DNA of 64,000 nucleotides from Hathewaya histolytica (GCF_901482605.1 NZ_LR590481.1:806001-870000); one strand, 5' to 3'. Counted from the stretch's first letter, positions 53,729-63,309 are shown. Numbers and translations: made by a program. The notes: generated by a model not told the origin, from the letters alone.

Positions 53729-54907
53729 TTATAAAAGCTTTTTTACACAAGATACAAGTTCAGTTGCTATACTCTCTGCATCTTTTAGTGAAAGCATTGA
53801 GTAAACAGGCATAGAAATTTCATTTGCGTATTGGTTATATGCATTAGGATAATCTTCTATATTATATCCTAAATTTTTGTATAGAGTAAGTAGTGGAAGT
53901 GGGATAAAGTGGACGTTAGTTGCAATACCCATTTCTGCTAGTTTTTCTATAATTATTCCTCTTTTTTCTTCTGTGAAACCTTTAATTCTTAGAGGATATA
54001 AGTGATAAGAGGTTTCTTTAATATCATCCTTCATAAACGGGATTATAGCCCAATCCTCTTTTTCTAATATTCTGTTATAGACTTCGAATATTTCTCTTCT
54101 TTTCTTTAAAATATCATCATATCTATCTAGTTGAACAAGACCAATAGCTGCTTGTATGTCTGTCATGTTACATTTAAATCCATCAGTAATAACATCGTAT
54201 TTCCAAGCACCGGCTTTCATTTTAGATAGGGCATCTTTAGTTTGACCATGTAATGAAGAAACTTTAAATTCTTTATAAAGGTTTTCTTTTCCTAGGAAAT
54301 TATTATCATTAAAAGTTACGCTTCCACCTTCCGCTGTAGTAAGGTTTTTAACAGCATGATAAGAGAATGTATGGAAGTGAAATTGCCCTCCAACATGCTT
54401 TCCCTTATACTTAGCACCAAAAGAGTGAGCAGAGTCAGAAACTAAAATTATATCCTCTCTTCCCATTTCTTTCAACATGTTTTTTATAAGGTCGAAATCT
54501 ACTGGAACCCCAGCAAAGTCTACTGTGAATATAGCCTTAGTTTTAGGAGTTATAGCTTTCTTAATTTCTTCTTCATCAATTAAAAAACTATCTTTTTTAG
54601 TATCAACAAAAATAGGTTTTATGCCTCTATGAACCATAACACTAGCTGTTGCAGTGTAGGTATATGGGGTAGTTATGATTTCATCTCCTGCTTTTAGGTC
54701 ATATACTTTTAAAATAAGTTCCATGGCTGCTGTTGCACTTGATAGTGCTACGGCATAATTTGCGTCACAATATTTTGCAGCAGTATCTTCAAAAGCTTTA
54801 ACTTTTGGACCTGAAGTTATCCAGCCTGATTTTAAAACTTCTACTACGGATTCGATTTCCCTTTCAGTAATATCTGGTGGTGAAAAAGGAATATTATATT
54901 TTTTCAT
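53729..54907 (-). CDS. DegT/DnrJ/EryC1-family PLP aminotransferase (second)
   Basis: A 392-residue PLP enzyme. The PLP lysine is in YHAVKNLTTAEGG and the partner Asp is in LVSDSAHSFGA. The N-terminus IPFSPPDITEREIESV and the NMTDIQAAIGL motif resemble UDP-4-keto-sugar aminotransferases (PseC/ArnB/WecE-like group). Its sequence is quite different from the neighbour's, so the pair is not a recent duplication. It starts 15 bases after the MerR-methyltransferase fusion, so the three genes probably share one transcript. Confidence 0.88.
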   Translation of the reverse strand: MKKYNIPFSPPDITEREIESVVEVLKSGWITSGPKVKAFEDTAAKYCDANYAVALSSATAAMELILKVYDLKAGDEIITTPYTYTATASVMVHRGIKPIFVDTKKDSFLIDEEEIKKAITPKTKAIFTVDFAGVPVDFDLIKNMLKEMGREDIILVSDSAHSFGAKYKGKHVGGQFHFHTFSYHAVKNLTTAEGGSVTFNDNNFLGKENLYKEFKVSSLHGQTKDALSKMKAGAWKYDVITDGFKCNMTDIQAAIGLVQLDRYDDILKKRREIFEVYNRILEKEDWAIIPFMKDDIKETSYHLYPLRIKGFTEEKRGIIIEKLAEMGIATNVHFIPLPLLTLYKNLGYNIEDYPNAYNQYANEISMPVYSMLSLKDAESIATELVSCVKKLL

Positions 54908-54922
54908 TTATTTCATCCTCTC

Positions 54923-56122
54923 CTATTTTTGACACATAAAAAAACCAGTGTCCTTAGTAATAGTAATAATATTTTTATTGATTATTATGTCTTCAATATA
55001 ATTGACTAATTTTTTATATAATTTTTCATTAAAATTATCTTTTACATTTCCAGGCATAGAGAAAATATAATGTATAAGTGGAAGTGCCTCATCTATAAGA
55101 AGTGCATCTTCATATTTAGATAATATAATATTTTTGAAATACTTATCTAAAATATCTTTACCATTTTCCAGATTAAAATTATTTGTACTATTCCAACTTT
55201 CAGAAGTAAGTTCCTTTGAATTAAAATTTTCTATAATATCTCTTAATTCTTTCATATGGTTTATCCCCACAGTGGATGCGAAAAAGTAACCATTAGGTTT
55301 TAAAACTCTTTTAATTTCCTTTAAACCTTGATGTATATCAGATAAATGATACAACATATGATTTGCTATGACAATATCAAATTCATCTTCTGTATAGGGA
55401 ATATCTTCAGCATTAATAAGTTTAAAGTTAAATTTATGACTATTAATATTTAAATTTCGCTTGGCATCTTCTAGCATACCTTTAGAAAAATCTGAGAGGA
55501 TTATGCTGAAGTTTTTAGGGATTTTGTTAAGGTTTTTAATCCATAGGCTAGCATCTCCACAACCAAGTTCTAGAATTTTAATTTCTCCTTTTAAATTTAA
55601 ATCTAAAATTTTTTTAAAAAACCATGGCATCCACCCTTCTTTATTTTTACTATATTTTTCGTGAATGGATATTCTAGATCTAAGGTTTGTAGCATCTTTA
55701 TATTGCTGTAGCCATTTATCATTAGTGTTTACAATACCAATAATACTTATTATTTCCTCCCATGGAGGAGAGCCACCGTTAGTAGGCATGTTTCCTAAAA
55801 CTTTATCTATGGCATCAATAACTGTATTAAAATGAGATATTTTATCTTGAATAATTTTCCTTTGTAAGTTTAAAGAATTTTTTAAATCTCCATTTTGATT
55901 ATCAAATAGCATAATTTTGTTTATATCCTCTAAAGATAAACCTATGAACTTTAAAGTTAAAATCTTTTGGAGTTTTATAAAATCTTTCATGCTATATAAT
56001 CTATGACCTTTTTCATTATGCTTTGAAGGCTTTAAAATTCCGATTTTATCATAATATCTTAAAGTTCTTATGGTAACACTAGCTTTATCCGCAAATTCAC
56101 CAGTAGAAAGATACTCTTCCAT
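54923..56122 (-). CDS. MerR-family regulator fused to a SAM methyltransferase
   Basis: A 399-residue two-part protein. Residues 1-110 are a MerR DNA-binding domain with dimerisation helix (STGEFADKASVTIRTLRYYDKIGIL). Residues about 150-399 are a class I methyltransferase with motif I ILELGCGDASLW and post-motif DFSKGMLEDA. The linker region (PTNGGSPPWEEI) is short. MerR domains usually sense a ligand or metal, and a methyltransferase domain replaces the usual sensor here. Whether the enzyme is active or serves only as a SAM or drug sensor is open. AGGTGAT precedes the ATG. Confidence 0.82.
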   Translation of the reverse strand: MEEYLSTGEFADKASVTIRTLRYYDKIGILKPSKHNEKGHRLYSMKDFIKLQKILTLKFIGLSLEDINKIMLFDNQNGDLKNSLNLQRKIIQDKISHFNTVIDAIDKVLGNMPTNGGSPPWEEIISIIGIVNTNDKWLQQYKDATNLRSRISIHEKYSKNKEGWMPWFFKKILDLNLKGEIKILELGCGDASLWIKNLNKIPKNFSIILSDFSKGMLEDAKRNLNINSHKFNFKLINAEDIPYTEDEFDIVIANHMLYHLSDIHQGLKEIKRVLKPNGYFFASTVGINHMKELRDIIENFNSKELTSESWNSTNNFNLENGKDILDKYFKNIILSKYEDALLIDEALPLIHYIFSMPGNVKDNFNEKLYKKLVNYIEDIIINKNIITITKDTGFFMCQK

Positions 56123-56289
56123 AAAATATCACCTCATCCCTTTTCTTATTTTAATACATTACGTAAGGTCATAGTCAATAGTTTTTGGTAATTATTTTCT
56201 AAATATTAAATTTAAATATATTGTAACCCTAAAAGACAAGTTATAAGGTATAATTAATTTAAAAATGAAATTTTAAGGAGTCTTTACAT

Positions 56290-56979
56290 ATGGCATATAA
56301 GATACTTTTAGTTGAAGATGAAGAAAGTATTAGAAGTTTTATAAAAGTATTTTTAAAAAATAATAACTTTGAAGTAGAAGAAGCAGAAACAGGAGAAGAA
56401 GCTTTAGAAAAAATTAAAAGGCTAAACTTTGACCTAGTATTATTAGATGTTATGTTACCTTCTATTAACGGATTTAAGGTATGTGAGATTTTAAGAGAGG
56501 AATATAAAGGTTTAGGAATAATTATGCTTACGGCTAGAGGACAGGATATAGATAGAATAGAAGGACTTGAAAATGGCGCTGATGATTACATAGTAAAGCC
56601 TTTTAATCCTAAAGAACTTTTGCTTAGAATAAAGTCTGTACTAAGAAGAACAGAAAGTAGTCCTAATAAAGAGAGTGTTGAGATATTAAGCGCTCCTTTT
56701 AGAATAGATATATATTCACAAAGATTATTTAAAAACGAAAAAGAAATAGATACAACACCAAAAGAATTTATTCTTATGAAAACGTTTATGGAAAATGCCG
56801 GAAAAGCCTTTAGTAGAGAGGATCTTCTAAATAGAGTTTGGGGATGGGATTTTTATGGCGAATCTAAAATTGTGGATGTAAATATTAGACGTCTTAGAAC
56901 TAAAATTGAGGAAGATCCATCAAATCCTAAATATATAGAAACAGTGTGGGGTATAGGTTATAGATGGGCAAATAATTAG
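56290..56979 (+). CDS. OmpR-family response regulator
   Basis: A 229-residue regulator with an N-terminal receiver domain (phosphoacceptor D53 in LVLLDVML, acidic pocket VEDEES, Lys in VKPFNP) and a C-terminal winged helix (about residues 130-225). Its gene ends within one or two bases of the kinase gene region, so the two are cotranscribed with the lipoprotein gene. AAGGAG precedes the ATG. The regulon is unknown. Confidence 0.93.
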   Translation: MAYKILLVEDEESIRSFIKVFLKNNNFEVEEAETGEEALEKIKRLNFDLVLLDVMLPSINGFKVCEILREEYKGLGIIMLTARGQDIDRIEGLENGADDYIVKPFNPKELLLRIKSVLRRTESSPNKESVEILSAPFRIDIYSQRLFKNEKEIDTTPKEFILMKTFMENAGKAFSREDLLNRVWGWDFYGESKIVDVNIRRLRTKIEEDPSNPKYIETVWGIGYRWANN

Positions 56980-56993
56980 TGAGAGTGGATAAA

Positions 56994-58376
56994 ATGAAAA
57001 GCATAAAAAAAAGATTGACTATGAGTTATATAGAAGTTTTATTTTTTAGTATAGTAATTCTAGAAATAATACTTTTTCGTTTTGTAAGCCTATACTTTTA
57101 TGGTAATTTAGAACAAAATCTATTAAGTCAAATAAAAACTTCAGCAGAATTTTATAATAGATATTTTTCATCTGCTAGTCTTGAAGAAAATATAATGTCT
57201 AATGTAGATATATTTTGGAAACAAACTCCAGCACAGGTGCAAATTATAGATACAAAAGGAAACATATTAATGGATTCTATCGGAGTAAGGAAATTAGAGC
57301 CAACAAATCCTGTGGATTATGCGGAAGCGTTAAAAGGAAAGTATGGAGTCTGGAGAGGGAGAGTTTCTTACGACAGCAGTGGGGTTATGGCTATATCTTA
57401 TCCTTTAAAATCAGACAATAAAATAGTGGGAGTTTTAAGGTTTATAACTTCTTTAAAAGAGGTAAATAGAGATATACAGAGCATAGTAATTGTTTTTTTA
57501 ATAATCGGAGCTGTGGTAACTTTAATTGGTTCTATTGCTAGCTTATTTTTAGGTCAGTCTATAATAGTACCTATCAAAGAACTAACTTTTATAGCAGAAA
57601 AGATGGCTGATGGAGATTTTAAAGCAAGAAGTGAAAATAATAGTGAAGATGAAATAGGAAAATTATCGGATACATTAAACTATATGGCAGAGGAGATAGA
57701 AAAAAAGGATAATTTAAAAAATGATTTTATATCTTCCGTTTCCCATGAGTTAAGGACGCCTTTAACGGCTATAAAGGGATGGGCTGTGGTACTTAACTCA
57801 GAGCATATAGATAAAACTACATTAGATGAAGGTCTTTCTATAATTGAAAAAGAAAGCGATAGATTAAGTAATATGGTAGAAGAACTTTTAGACTTTTCTA
57901 GGTTTGTATCAGGAAAGGTTGTTTTAAATAAAGAAGAGATTAATCCTAATATTTTATGTAATTATATTAAAACGTATTTAAAACCAAGGGCAGAGCGAGA
58001 GAATATTGAGTTAAAAGTAAATTGTATAGAAGGCATGAGAAACATATGGGGAGATAAGAATAGGTTAAAGCAGGTTTGCATAAATCTTCTTGATAACGCT
58101 TTTAAGTTTACGGATAGGGGTGGAACAGTTAATTTTAAAATATATAAAGAGGATAATTACGATATTATTGAGGTGAAAGATACAGGATGTGGTATTGGTA
58201 AAGAAGAACTTCCTAAGGTAAAGGAGAAGTTTTATAAAGGAAGAAGTAGTAAATCACAAAATGGAATAGGTCTTTCCATATGCGATGAAATAGTTAATCT
58301 ACACAGTGGAAAATTTGTCATAGAAAGTGAAGAAAATGTCGGAACTAAGGTTATTATTAAGCTTCCACTAAAGTAA
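56994..58376 (+). CDS. Sensor histidine kinase
   Basis: A 460-residue membrane kinase. Two helices (about residues 10-32 and 160-185) enclose an extracellular sensor domain of about 125 residues. HAMP follows, then the phosphoacceptor H251 in SSVSHELRTPLTA and the ATP-binding boxes NLLDNAFKF, DTGCGIG and NGIGLSICDEI. I start at ATG 56994. A GTG at 56979 overlaps the regulator stop codon but has no Shine-Dalgarno. It pairs with the regulator at 56290 and is followed by a lipoprotein gene. Confidence 0.92.
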   Translation: MKSIKKRLTMSYIEVLFFSIVILEIILFRFVSLYFYGNLEQNLLSQIKTSAEFYNRYFSSASLEENIMSNVDIFWKQTPAQVQIIDTKGNILMDSIGVRKLEPTNPVDYAEALKGKYGVWRGRVSYDSSGVMAISYPLKSDNKIVGVLRFITSLKEVNRDIQSIVIVFLIIGAVVTLIGSIASLFLGQSIIVPIKELTFIAEKMADGDFKARSENNSEDEIGKLSDTLNYMAEEIEKKDNLKNDFISSVSHELRTPLTAIKGWAVVLNSEHIDKTTLDEGLSIIEKESDRLSNMVEELLDFSRFVSGKVVLNKEEINPNILCNYIKTYLKPRAERENIELKVNCIEGMRNIWGDKNRLKQVCINLLDNAFKFTDRGGTVNFKIYKEDNYDIIEVKDTGCGIGKEELPKVKEKFYKGRSSKSQNGIGLSICDEIVNLHSGKFVIESEENVGTKVIIKLPLK

Positions 58377-58401
58377 AATAATAGTATAGGAGAAAATTCA
58401 T

Positions 58402-59916
58402 ATGAAAATAAAACTTAGATTTTATATAAGTATTTGTTTTATTATTTTTTTTCTTAGTGGATGTATGAATCTAAAGATAGACACAAAGGAAAAAATATTT
58501 AAGCCTTATAACAAGTCTATACCTATCTACGGAGTTTGGAATATACAATCATATAAGTCGGACAATGAAATTACAAGAGAAAAAACTTTAGATAAGTTAA
58601 ATAATAAACTCAATGGAGTAGTAAAGTTTTCTGATAGTTTTGTTAAAATTGGTAAGGAGATTTGTCATAATCCATCTTTTAAAATAAAAACTGTAGATGC
58701 AGATCAGTATTTAATCTATGCATATAAAAAAACCAAAGAGGAGTTAGGAATAAAAAATCAAAAAATAGATGTTATATCTATAACTTCTGGTGAAAAACAT
58801 TTTTATGATGTTATTTCTATTGATGATAACAATTGTATAATTCATGCCTTTGATGCATTTATATATATAGTAAAAACAGATAAGGAATTAAAAGATGAAG
58901 AGAGTATAAGCAATACTAAGAATCTGGATAATATAAAAAAAGAAAAAGAACATATTGATGGTGATTTAAGGACTACGGTTTATATAGGTTTAAGAAACGA
59001 AAAAGACAATATATTCGAAGATAACAATAAAAAATCAAAGAAAACTAAAGTTAGTGAGTATAGGACAATTTCTATAAGTACTGAAAATAAAAAAGTACTG
59101 AGAATAATGGATTTGGATGATTTACTAGTACCTAGAATGACAGGATTTTCTACAATAACATCTGATCGATATTTTAGAAAAGGTGCTTTGATAGATAATT
59201 TTACTTCCTATCCACTGGAAGATAATAAAAGATCTTTAAATAGGTTAAAAAATAATAGTAAAAGTATTTTAGATTTAAACGATGGGGAAAACCTTCTATG
59301 TAAAATTAATTTCATAAGTAACGATTATATTGGAATTAAATATGGGATAGGTAAGGATGCAAATTTGATTAAATATGATAAATTTGCGGTATTTCCATTA
59401 GATAATCTAAAGGAAGGACCATTAAAAGTTTCTGATGTTTTCAAAGATATAAAGGATGACTATTTAAAAGTTCTTAGAAATGAGATATTGAATAAGGGGA
59501 TGAAAATTGATGAGGATAGTTTTTCTTTAATAAGAAAAAATGGACATTGGCTTGCAGTTGGAAGAGCAGAAGATAAAAAGGATCCAAATAAATATGAGGA
59601 ATATATGTTAAATTTAATACCTACAAATGGTGTTATGAATTATGATGAATTAGTGGTTCCTTGGAATAATATAAAAGAAAGAGTTCCCGATGCAAAAGAT
59701 GCTTTTACATCTCCTAATAAAGATATATTAATAGTTTTAAACGATAAAAATTTGTTTATATACTCTATAGATGAGGGGATTATATCTAAGAAGCCTATAA
59801 GAGTTGTAAGTATAAAGCAGGGACAAGAAGTTGTAATGATAGAGTGGGCTAGGGGAGAATATGCTAAAAGGTGGCAAAACACTAGTGAATATATTGGTGG
59901 AAGAATTATAAAATAA
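58402..59916 (+). CDS. Large putative lipoprotein cotranscribed with a two-component system
   Basis: A 504-residue exported protein of unknown function. The signal peptide ends in the lipobox FLSGC, so it is membrane-anchored. The body begins KPYNKSIPIYGVWNIQSY and shows repeated beta-rich segments (around residues 60-150, 285-390 and 400-500). The last region resembles a beta-propeller-like run, but I cannot name a family. AGGAG precedes the ATG, 25 bases after the kinase. Position suggests it senses, or is controlled by, the same signal. It ends before a terminator shared with the amidase gene. Confidence 0.78.
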   Translation: MKIKLRFYISICFIIFFLSGCMNLKIDTKEKIFKPYNKSIPIYGVWNIQSYKSDNEITREKTLDKLNNKLNGVVKFSDSFVKIGKEICHNPSFKIKTVDADQYLIYAYKKTKEELGIKNQKIDVISITSGEKHFYDVISIDDNNCIIHAFDAFIYIVKTDKELKDEESISNTKNLDNIKKEKEHIDGDLRTTVYIGLRNEKDNIFEDNNKKSKKTKVSEYRTISISTENKKVLRIMDLDDLLVPRMTGFSTITSDRYFRKGALIDNFTSYPLEDNKRSLNRLKNNSKSILDLNDGENLLCKINFISNDYIGIKYGIGKDANLIKYDKFAVFPLDNLKEGPLKVSDVFKDIKDDYLKVLRNEILNKGMKIDEDSFSLIRKNGHWLAVGRAEDKKDPNKYEEYMLNLIPTNGVMNYDELVVPWNNIKERVPDAKDAFTSPNKDILIVLNDKNLFIYSIDEGIISKKPIRVVSIKQGQEVVMIEWARGEYAKRWQNTSEYIGGRIIK

Positions 59917-59943
59917 AAGATGCGTATAAGACTAATGTTAAAT

Positions 59944-59978
59944 AAAAAGAAGTAACTATTTTTCGTTACTTCTTTTTA
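59944..59978. terminator. Bidirectional terminator
   Basis: AAAAAGAAGTAAC (59944-59956) pairs with GTTACTTCTTTTT (59965-59977), overlapping the amidase 3' end. Confidence 0.85.
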
Positions 59979-60778
59979 TTTAAATATTTTATTATTCCTG
60001 TTCCAATTCGCATACTTAAGTCTTGAAGAAAGAAATCATTTTCTAATTTCTTTTTATCTTCTAAATTTGTTATGAATCCACATTCTACTAATACAGAAGG
60101 GATATTTGAATGTTTCAATATGTATATATTATCCGTCAATGTTTCACCTATATTCCAATTTTCAGATTCAGAAATTGAGTTTAATATAAGATTTGATAAA
60201 TCTTTTTTATCTTCAGCATGTCCTAAAGAGGTATTTATATAATTATTTATACCTTGGGAAGAAGGGTTTTTAGAATAATTTACGTGTATAGAAATCATAA
60301 TATCAGCATTGGATTTATTTGTAATTTCCGTTCTTTTAATTAGGTCTTCACTTTCATTTTTAGCATTTTCCATTGCTTTATCTGATGTTCTAGTCATTAT
60401 TATATTACAGCCAGTTTCTTTTAAATAAGATTCTAAATAAGTAGCCACTTTTAAAGTTATGTCTTTTTCTATAAGCTTTCCATCCTGTGAAGTAGTACCA
60501 GGATCAAAACCACCATGACCAGCATCTATTACAATGGTTTTACCAACTAGATTTGCCATATTTGTGTTTTTCTTTAAGTTTGGCAATTCATAAGATTTAT
60601 TACCTCTAGAAAGCTCATAGTTTTTCATATCTTGAATATGTTTTTTATCTAGTTTTTTTATTTCTTTTATAGTGTGTAGAGAAAATACAAATATAATCCC
60701 CATAAAAAGAATAAGAACATTACTTAAAAAAGGCATTGTCCAAATATTTTTTAAATTAAATTTTTTATTCTTACTCAT
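59966..60778 (-). CDS. N-acetylmuramoyl-L-alanine amidase (CwlD/Amidase_3 type)
   Basis: A 270-residue membrane-anchored wall amidase. After a cytoplasmic start and one membrane helix (about residues 16-38) comes a short linker and an Amidase_3 domain (about 75-268). Zinc ligands are His in DAGHGGFDPG, Glu in LIEKDITL and His in ISIHVN, and the catalytic Glu is in VECGFITN. The layout matches CwlD, which makes muramic-lactam in spore cortex, though a vegetative role is possible. AAGGAG lies upstream of the ATG at 60778. The open frame extends further but lacks support. Confidence 0.86.
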   Translation of the reverse strand: MSKNKKFNLKNIWTMPFLSNVLILFMGIIFVFSLHTIKEIKKLDKKHIQDMKNYELSRGNKSYELPNLKKNTNMANLVGKTIVIDAGHGGFDPGTTSQDGKLIEKDITLKVATYLESYLKETGCNIIMTRTSDKAMENAKNESEDLIKRTEITNKSNADIMISIHVNYSKNPSSQGINNYINTSLGHAEDKKDLSNLILNSISESENWNIGETLTDNIYILKHSNIPSVLVECGFITNLEDKKKLENDFFLQDLSMRIGTGIIKYLNKKK

Positions 60779-60865
60779 AATATAACTCCTTGTAGCATAA
60801 GTGTATAATTGTATTCTATAACAAAATACAATAAGTAACAATATTAAATAGTAATAAATAAAAAA

Positions 60866-61609
60866 TTAACCTTTATAATAGTTCATTACTTTTTTAACAT
60901 AATGGCGGGTTTCACTAGGTAATTTAGATATGCCTTCTACTGTAGTAACACCTCTTCTTCTTAAAGTTCCTGGACCTGCATTATAAGATGCTAATCCTAA
61001 CATTAAATTTCCTTTTTGAATTTTTATCATATCTTTTAGATGCTTTGTTCCTGCATCTATATTTTCCTCTATACTATAGGGATTAGAAACTCCATATTCA
61101 ACACAATTTTCAGGCATTAGTTGCATAAGTCCCATAGCACCAGCATGAGATACACATTTAGGATTAAAATCGGACTCTTGCTTTATAACAGATAAAATTA
61201 AGTTTTTATCCATACCATACTTTTGAGAAGCCTTCTCCACAGCTTTTAGTATAGCAGAATTTTTAACAATGATTTTACCATTAGAGTAGGGTTTTGAAAT
61301 TTCTTTATAGGAATTAATCCCATAAGAATTATTTATCTTATTTAGATTTGTAGAATTTATATTTTTAAATGTAATAGTATCTTCCATGTTTTTTATCATT
61401 GGTAGATTCTCTAGGTTTATACCTGCTATATTATTATTTAATTCAGTTTTTAAATCATTATCTTGTGAACTAGCCATAGAGTTTAAAAGGGTCTCTAGCA
61501 ACATAGAAAAGTTGTTGCTTTTAGGTAAGCTATTTAGTATTTCTTTATATAAGGTATTTTTAAAATAATTTTCTAAAACCACATTATTAAATTGATTATT
61601 AGCTTTCAT
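60866..61609 (-). CDS. Lytic transglycosylase (SLT domain) without clear signal peptide
   Basis: A 247-residue protein. The C-terminal ~130 residues form an SLT/goose-lysozyme-like domain with catalytic E145 in VIKQESDFNP, then GAMGLMQLMP and YNAGPG. It cleaves between MurNAc and GlcNAc. The N-terminal ~110 residues are an uncharacterised, Asn-rich helical region, and there is no signal peptide or membrane helix. I start at ATG 61609, eight bases after AGGAG. A GTG at 61618 overlaps that site. Similar leaderless SLT proteins (YjbJ-like) exist in Bacilli. Confidence 0.85.
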   Translation of the reverse strand: MKANNQFNNVVLENYFKNTLYKEILNSLPKSNNFSMLLETLLNSMASSQDNDLKTELNNNIAGINLENLPMIKNMEDTITFKNINSTNLNKINNSYGINSYKEISKPYSNGKIIVKNSAILKAVEKASQKYGMDKNLILSVIKQESDFNPKCVSHAGAMGLMQLMPENCVEYGVSNPYSIEENIDAGTKHLKDMIKIQKGNLMLGLASYNAGPGTLRRRGVTTVEGISKLPSETRHYVKKVMNYYKG

Positions 61610-61711
61610 AATAAACACTCCTAAAGATATTATATAAATAATTATCGTGTATCTATATGCTAAACTTTAATAATTCTTGAGATAATTAAAATGGAAAATA
61701 GAAATTTTTTC

Positions 61712-61740
61712 TTGACTTCATAAAAAAACTGTTATATATT
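61712..61740 (+). promoter_or_regulatory. Promoter of the pyr operon
   Basis: TTGACT (61712-61717) and TATATT (61735-61740) are 17 bases apart, with transcription predicted near 61747. Confidence 0.65.
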
Positions 61741-61760
61741 AATACAGAAGAAAAAAATAA

Positions 61761-61913
61761 TACCTTTAAAATAGATCCAGAGAGGTCTACAAGGAAGATA
61801 AAATTAAACTTTTAAGTTATAAATTATACTATAGGTATAATTATATAAAATTATAACTTATAAACCAATAATTAGGCAAATTCAGTCTTCCTTAAATGAG
61901 GAAGACTTTTTTA
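61761..61913 (+). promoter_or_regulatory. PyrR-type transcription attenuator
   Basis: The PyrR-binding loop AGATCCAGAGAGGTCT (61773-61788) is closed by CCTT (61763-61766) with AAGG (61791-61794). GGAAGA (61793-61798) can pair with TCTTCC (61886-61891) to form an antiterminator, so it competes both with the binding hairpin and with the terminator AGTCTTCCT/AGGAAGACT (61884-61907) plus T tract. This is the classical uridine-nucleotide switch of Gram-positive pyr operons. PyrR itself is not encoded in the window. Confidence 0.88.
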
Positions 61914-61917
61914 TTTA

Positions 61918-61954
61918 CCTTTAAACCTAGTCCAGAGAGACTAAAAAGGAGGAG
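61918..61954 (+). promoter_or_regulatory. Second PyrR-type site covering the pyrB Shine-Dalgarno
   Basis: A second copy of the loop, AGTCCAGAGAGACT (61929-61942), is closed by CCTTT (61918-61922) with AAAGG (61945-61949), which is part of the Shine-Dalgarno AAGGAGGAG (61946-61954). Binding of PyrR here should block translation of pyrB. Confidence 0.75.
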
Positions 61955-61960
61955 TATGAA

Positions 61961-62887
61961 ATGTTAAAAGGAAGACATTTAATTGATCCAATGGATTTCA
62001 CAGTAGAGGAATTAAATGAAATTTTAGATTTTGCACAAAGAATTATTGAAGATCCAGAAAAATATGCTCACATCTGTGATGGTAAAATATTAGCCACTCT
62101 TTTTTATGAGCCAAGCACAAGAACTAGATTAAGCTTTGAAGCTGCTATGCTAAGACTTGGTGGTAAAGTATTAGGATTCTCAGAGGCTAAATCTAGCTCA
62201 GCTGCAAAGGGTGAAAGTGTTGCAGACACTATAAGAACCATTGAATGCTATGCAGACATAGCAGCTATGAGACATCCAAAAGAGGGCGCACCTAAAATCG
62301 CATCTATGCATTCACAAATGCCAGTTATCAATGCTGGAGACGGTGGACATCAACATCCAACTCAAACATTAACAGATTTACTTACTATACGCTCTTTAAA
62401 AGGAGAACTTTCAAATTTAACTATAGGTTTATGTGGAGATTTAAAATTTGGAAGAACTGTACATTCACTAATTAAAGCCATGTCAAGATATAAAAATAAT
62501 AAATTCATACTTATTTCACCAAAAGAGTTAAGAATACCAGATTATATTAGGGAAGAAGTTCTTAAGAAGAATAATCTAGAATTTAAAGAAGTTGAAAGAA
62601 TAGAAGATGTTATAGAGGAAGTAGACATACTATACATGACTAGGGTACAACGAGAGAGATTCTTTAATGAAGAAGAGTACATAAGATTAAAAGATTGTTA
62701 CGTACTAGATGTAGCCAAAATGAAAGATGCAAAGAAGAATATGATAGTTATGCATCCATTACCAAGAGTAAATGAAATTTCACAGGAAGTAGATAAGGAT
62801 TCTAGGGCAGCATATTTTAAACAAGCTAAGTATGGTATGTTTGTTAGAATGGCTTTAATTGCAAAACTTTTGGGGGTGGATAAATAA
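61961..62887 (+). CDS. pyrB: Aspartate carbamoyltransferase, catalytic chain
   Basis: A 308-residue enzyme that joins carbamoyl phosphate and aspartate, the first committed step of pyrimidine synthesis. The carbamoyl-phosphate site is [13 protein letters not shown], and HPTQTLTDL and [10 protein letters not shown] contribute to the aspartate domain. It overlaps pyrI by one base (TAATG). The presence of pyrI implies an E. coli-type allosteric PyrB-PyrI complex. The start is set by AAGGAGGAG. An out-of-frame ATG at 61956 gives only three codons. Confidence 0.96.
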   Translation: MLKGRHLIDPMDFTVEELNEILDFAQRIIEDPEKYAHICDGKILATLFYEPSTRTRLSFEAAMLRLGGKVLGFSEAKSSSAAKGESVADTIRTIECYADIAAMRHPKEGAPKIASMHSQMPVINAGDGGHQHPTQTLTDLLTIRSLKGELSNLTIGLCGDLKFGRTVHSLIKAMSRYKNNKFILISPKELRIPDYIREEVLKKNNLEFKEVERIEDVIEEVDILYMTRVQRERFFNEEEYIRLKDCYVLDVAKMKDAKKNMIVMHPLPRVNEISQEVDKDSRAAYFKQAKYGMFVRMALIAKLLGVDK

Positions 62888-63309
62888 TGTTAGCTATAAA
62901 TCCAATTAAAAGAGGAATAGTAATTGACCATATAAAAGCAGGACTAGGTATGAAAATATTTTATTATCTAGGCCTTGATAAGGTAGAGTTTCCGGTAGCC
63001 TTAATTATGAATGTGCATAGTGGAAAAAATGTTAGGAAAGACATTATAAAAATAGAAAATAGGTTAGATGTAGATTTAGCTGCTCTAGGCTTTATAGACC
63101 CAGGTATTACTATTGACTTAATTGAGGATGAAAAAGTTGTAGAGAAAGTAAAGCCTCAGTTACCAAATGAAATTGAGAATGTAATTAAGTGCAATAATCC
63201 AAGATGTATAACTTCTGTAGAACAAGAAATATCTCATAAGTTTTATTTAGTAGATAGAGAAAATGGAACCTATAGATGTGAATATTGCGATGAGGTATAC
63301 AAGCTTTAA
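62887..63309 (+). CDS. pyrI: Aspartate carbamoyltransferase, regulatory chain
   Basis: A 140-residue regulatory subunit. The N-terminal allosteric domain (about residues 1-98) begins [15 protein letters not shown]. The zinc site is formed by four Cys, in IKCNNPRCI and RCEYCDEVY. It would bind CTP or ATP and feed back on PyrB. It is coupled to pyrB by a one-base overlap. Confidence 0.95.
   Translation: MLAINPIKRGIVIDHIKAGLGMKIFYYLGLDKVEFPVALIMNVHSGKNVRKDIIKIENRLDVDLAALGFIDPGITIDLIEDEKVVEKVKPQLPNEIENVIKCNNPRCITSVEQEISHKFYLVDRENGTYRCEYCDEVYKL

Noticed and set aside
60779-60841. 21-residue extension of the cell-wall amidase
   Set aside because: AAGGAG lies just before ATG 60778, and the extension has no family match.
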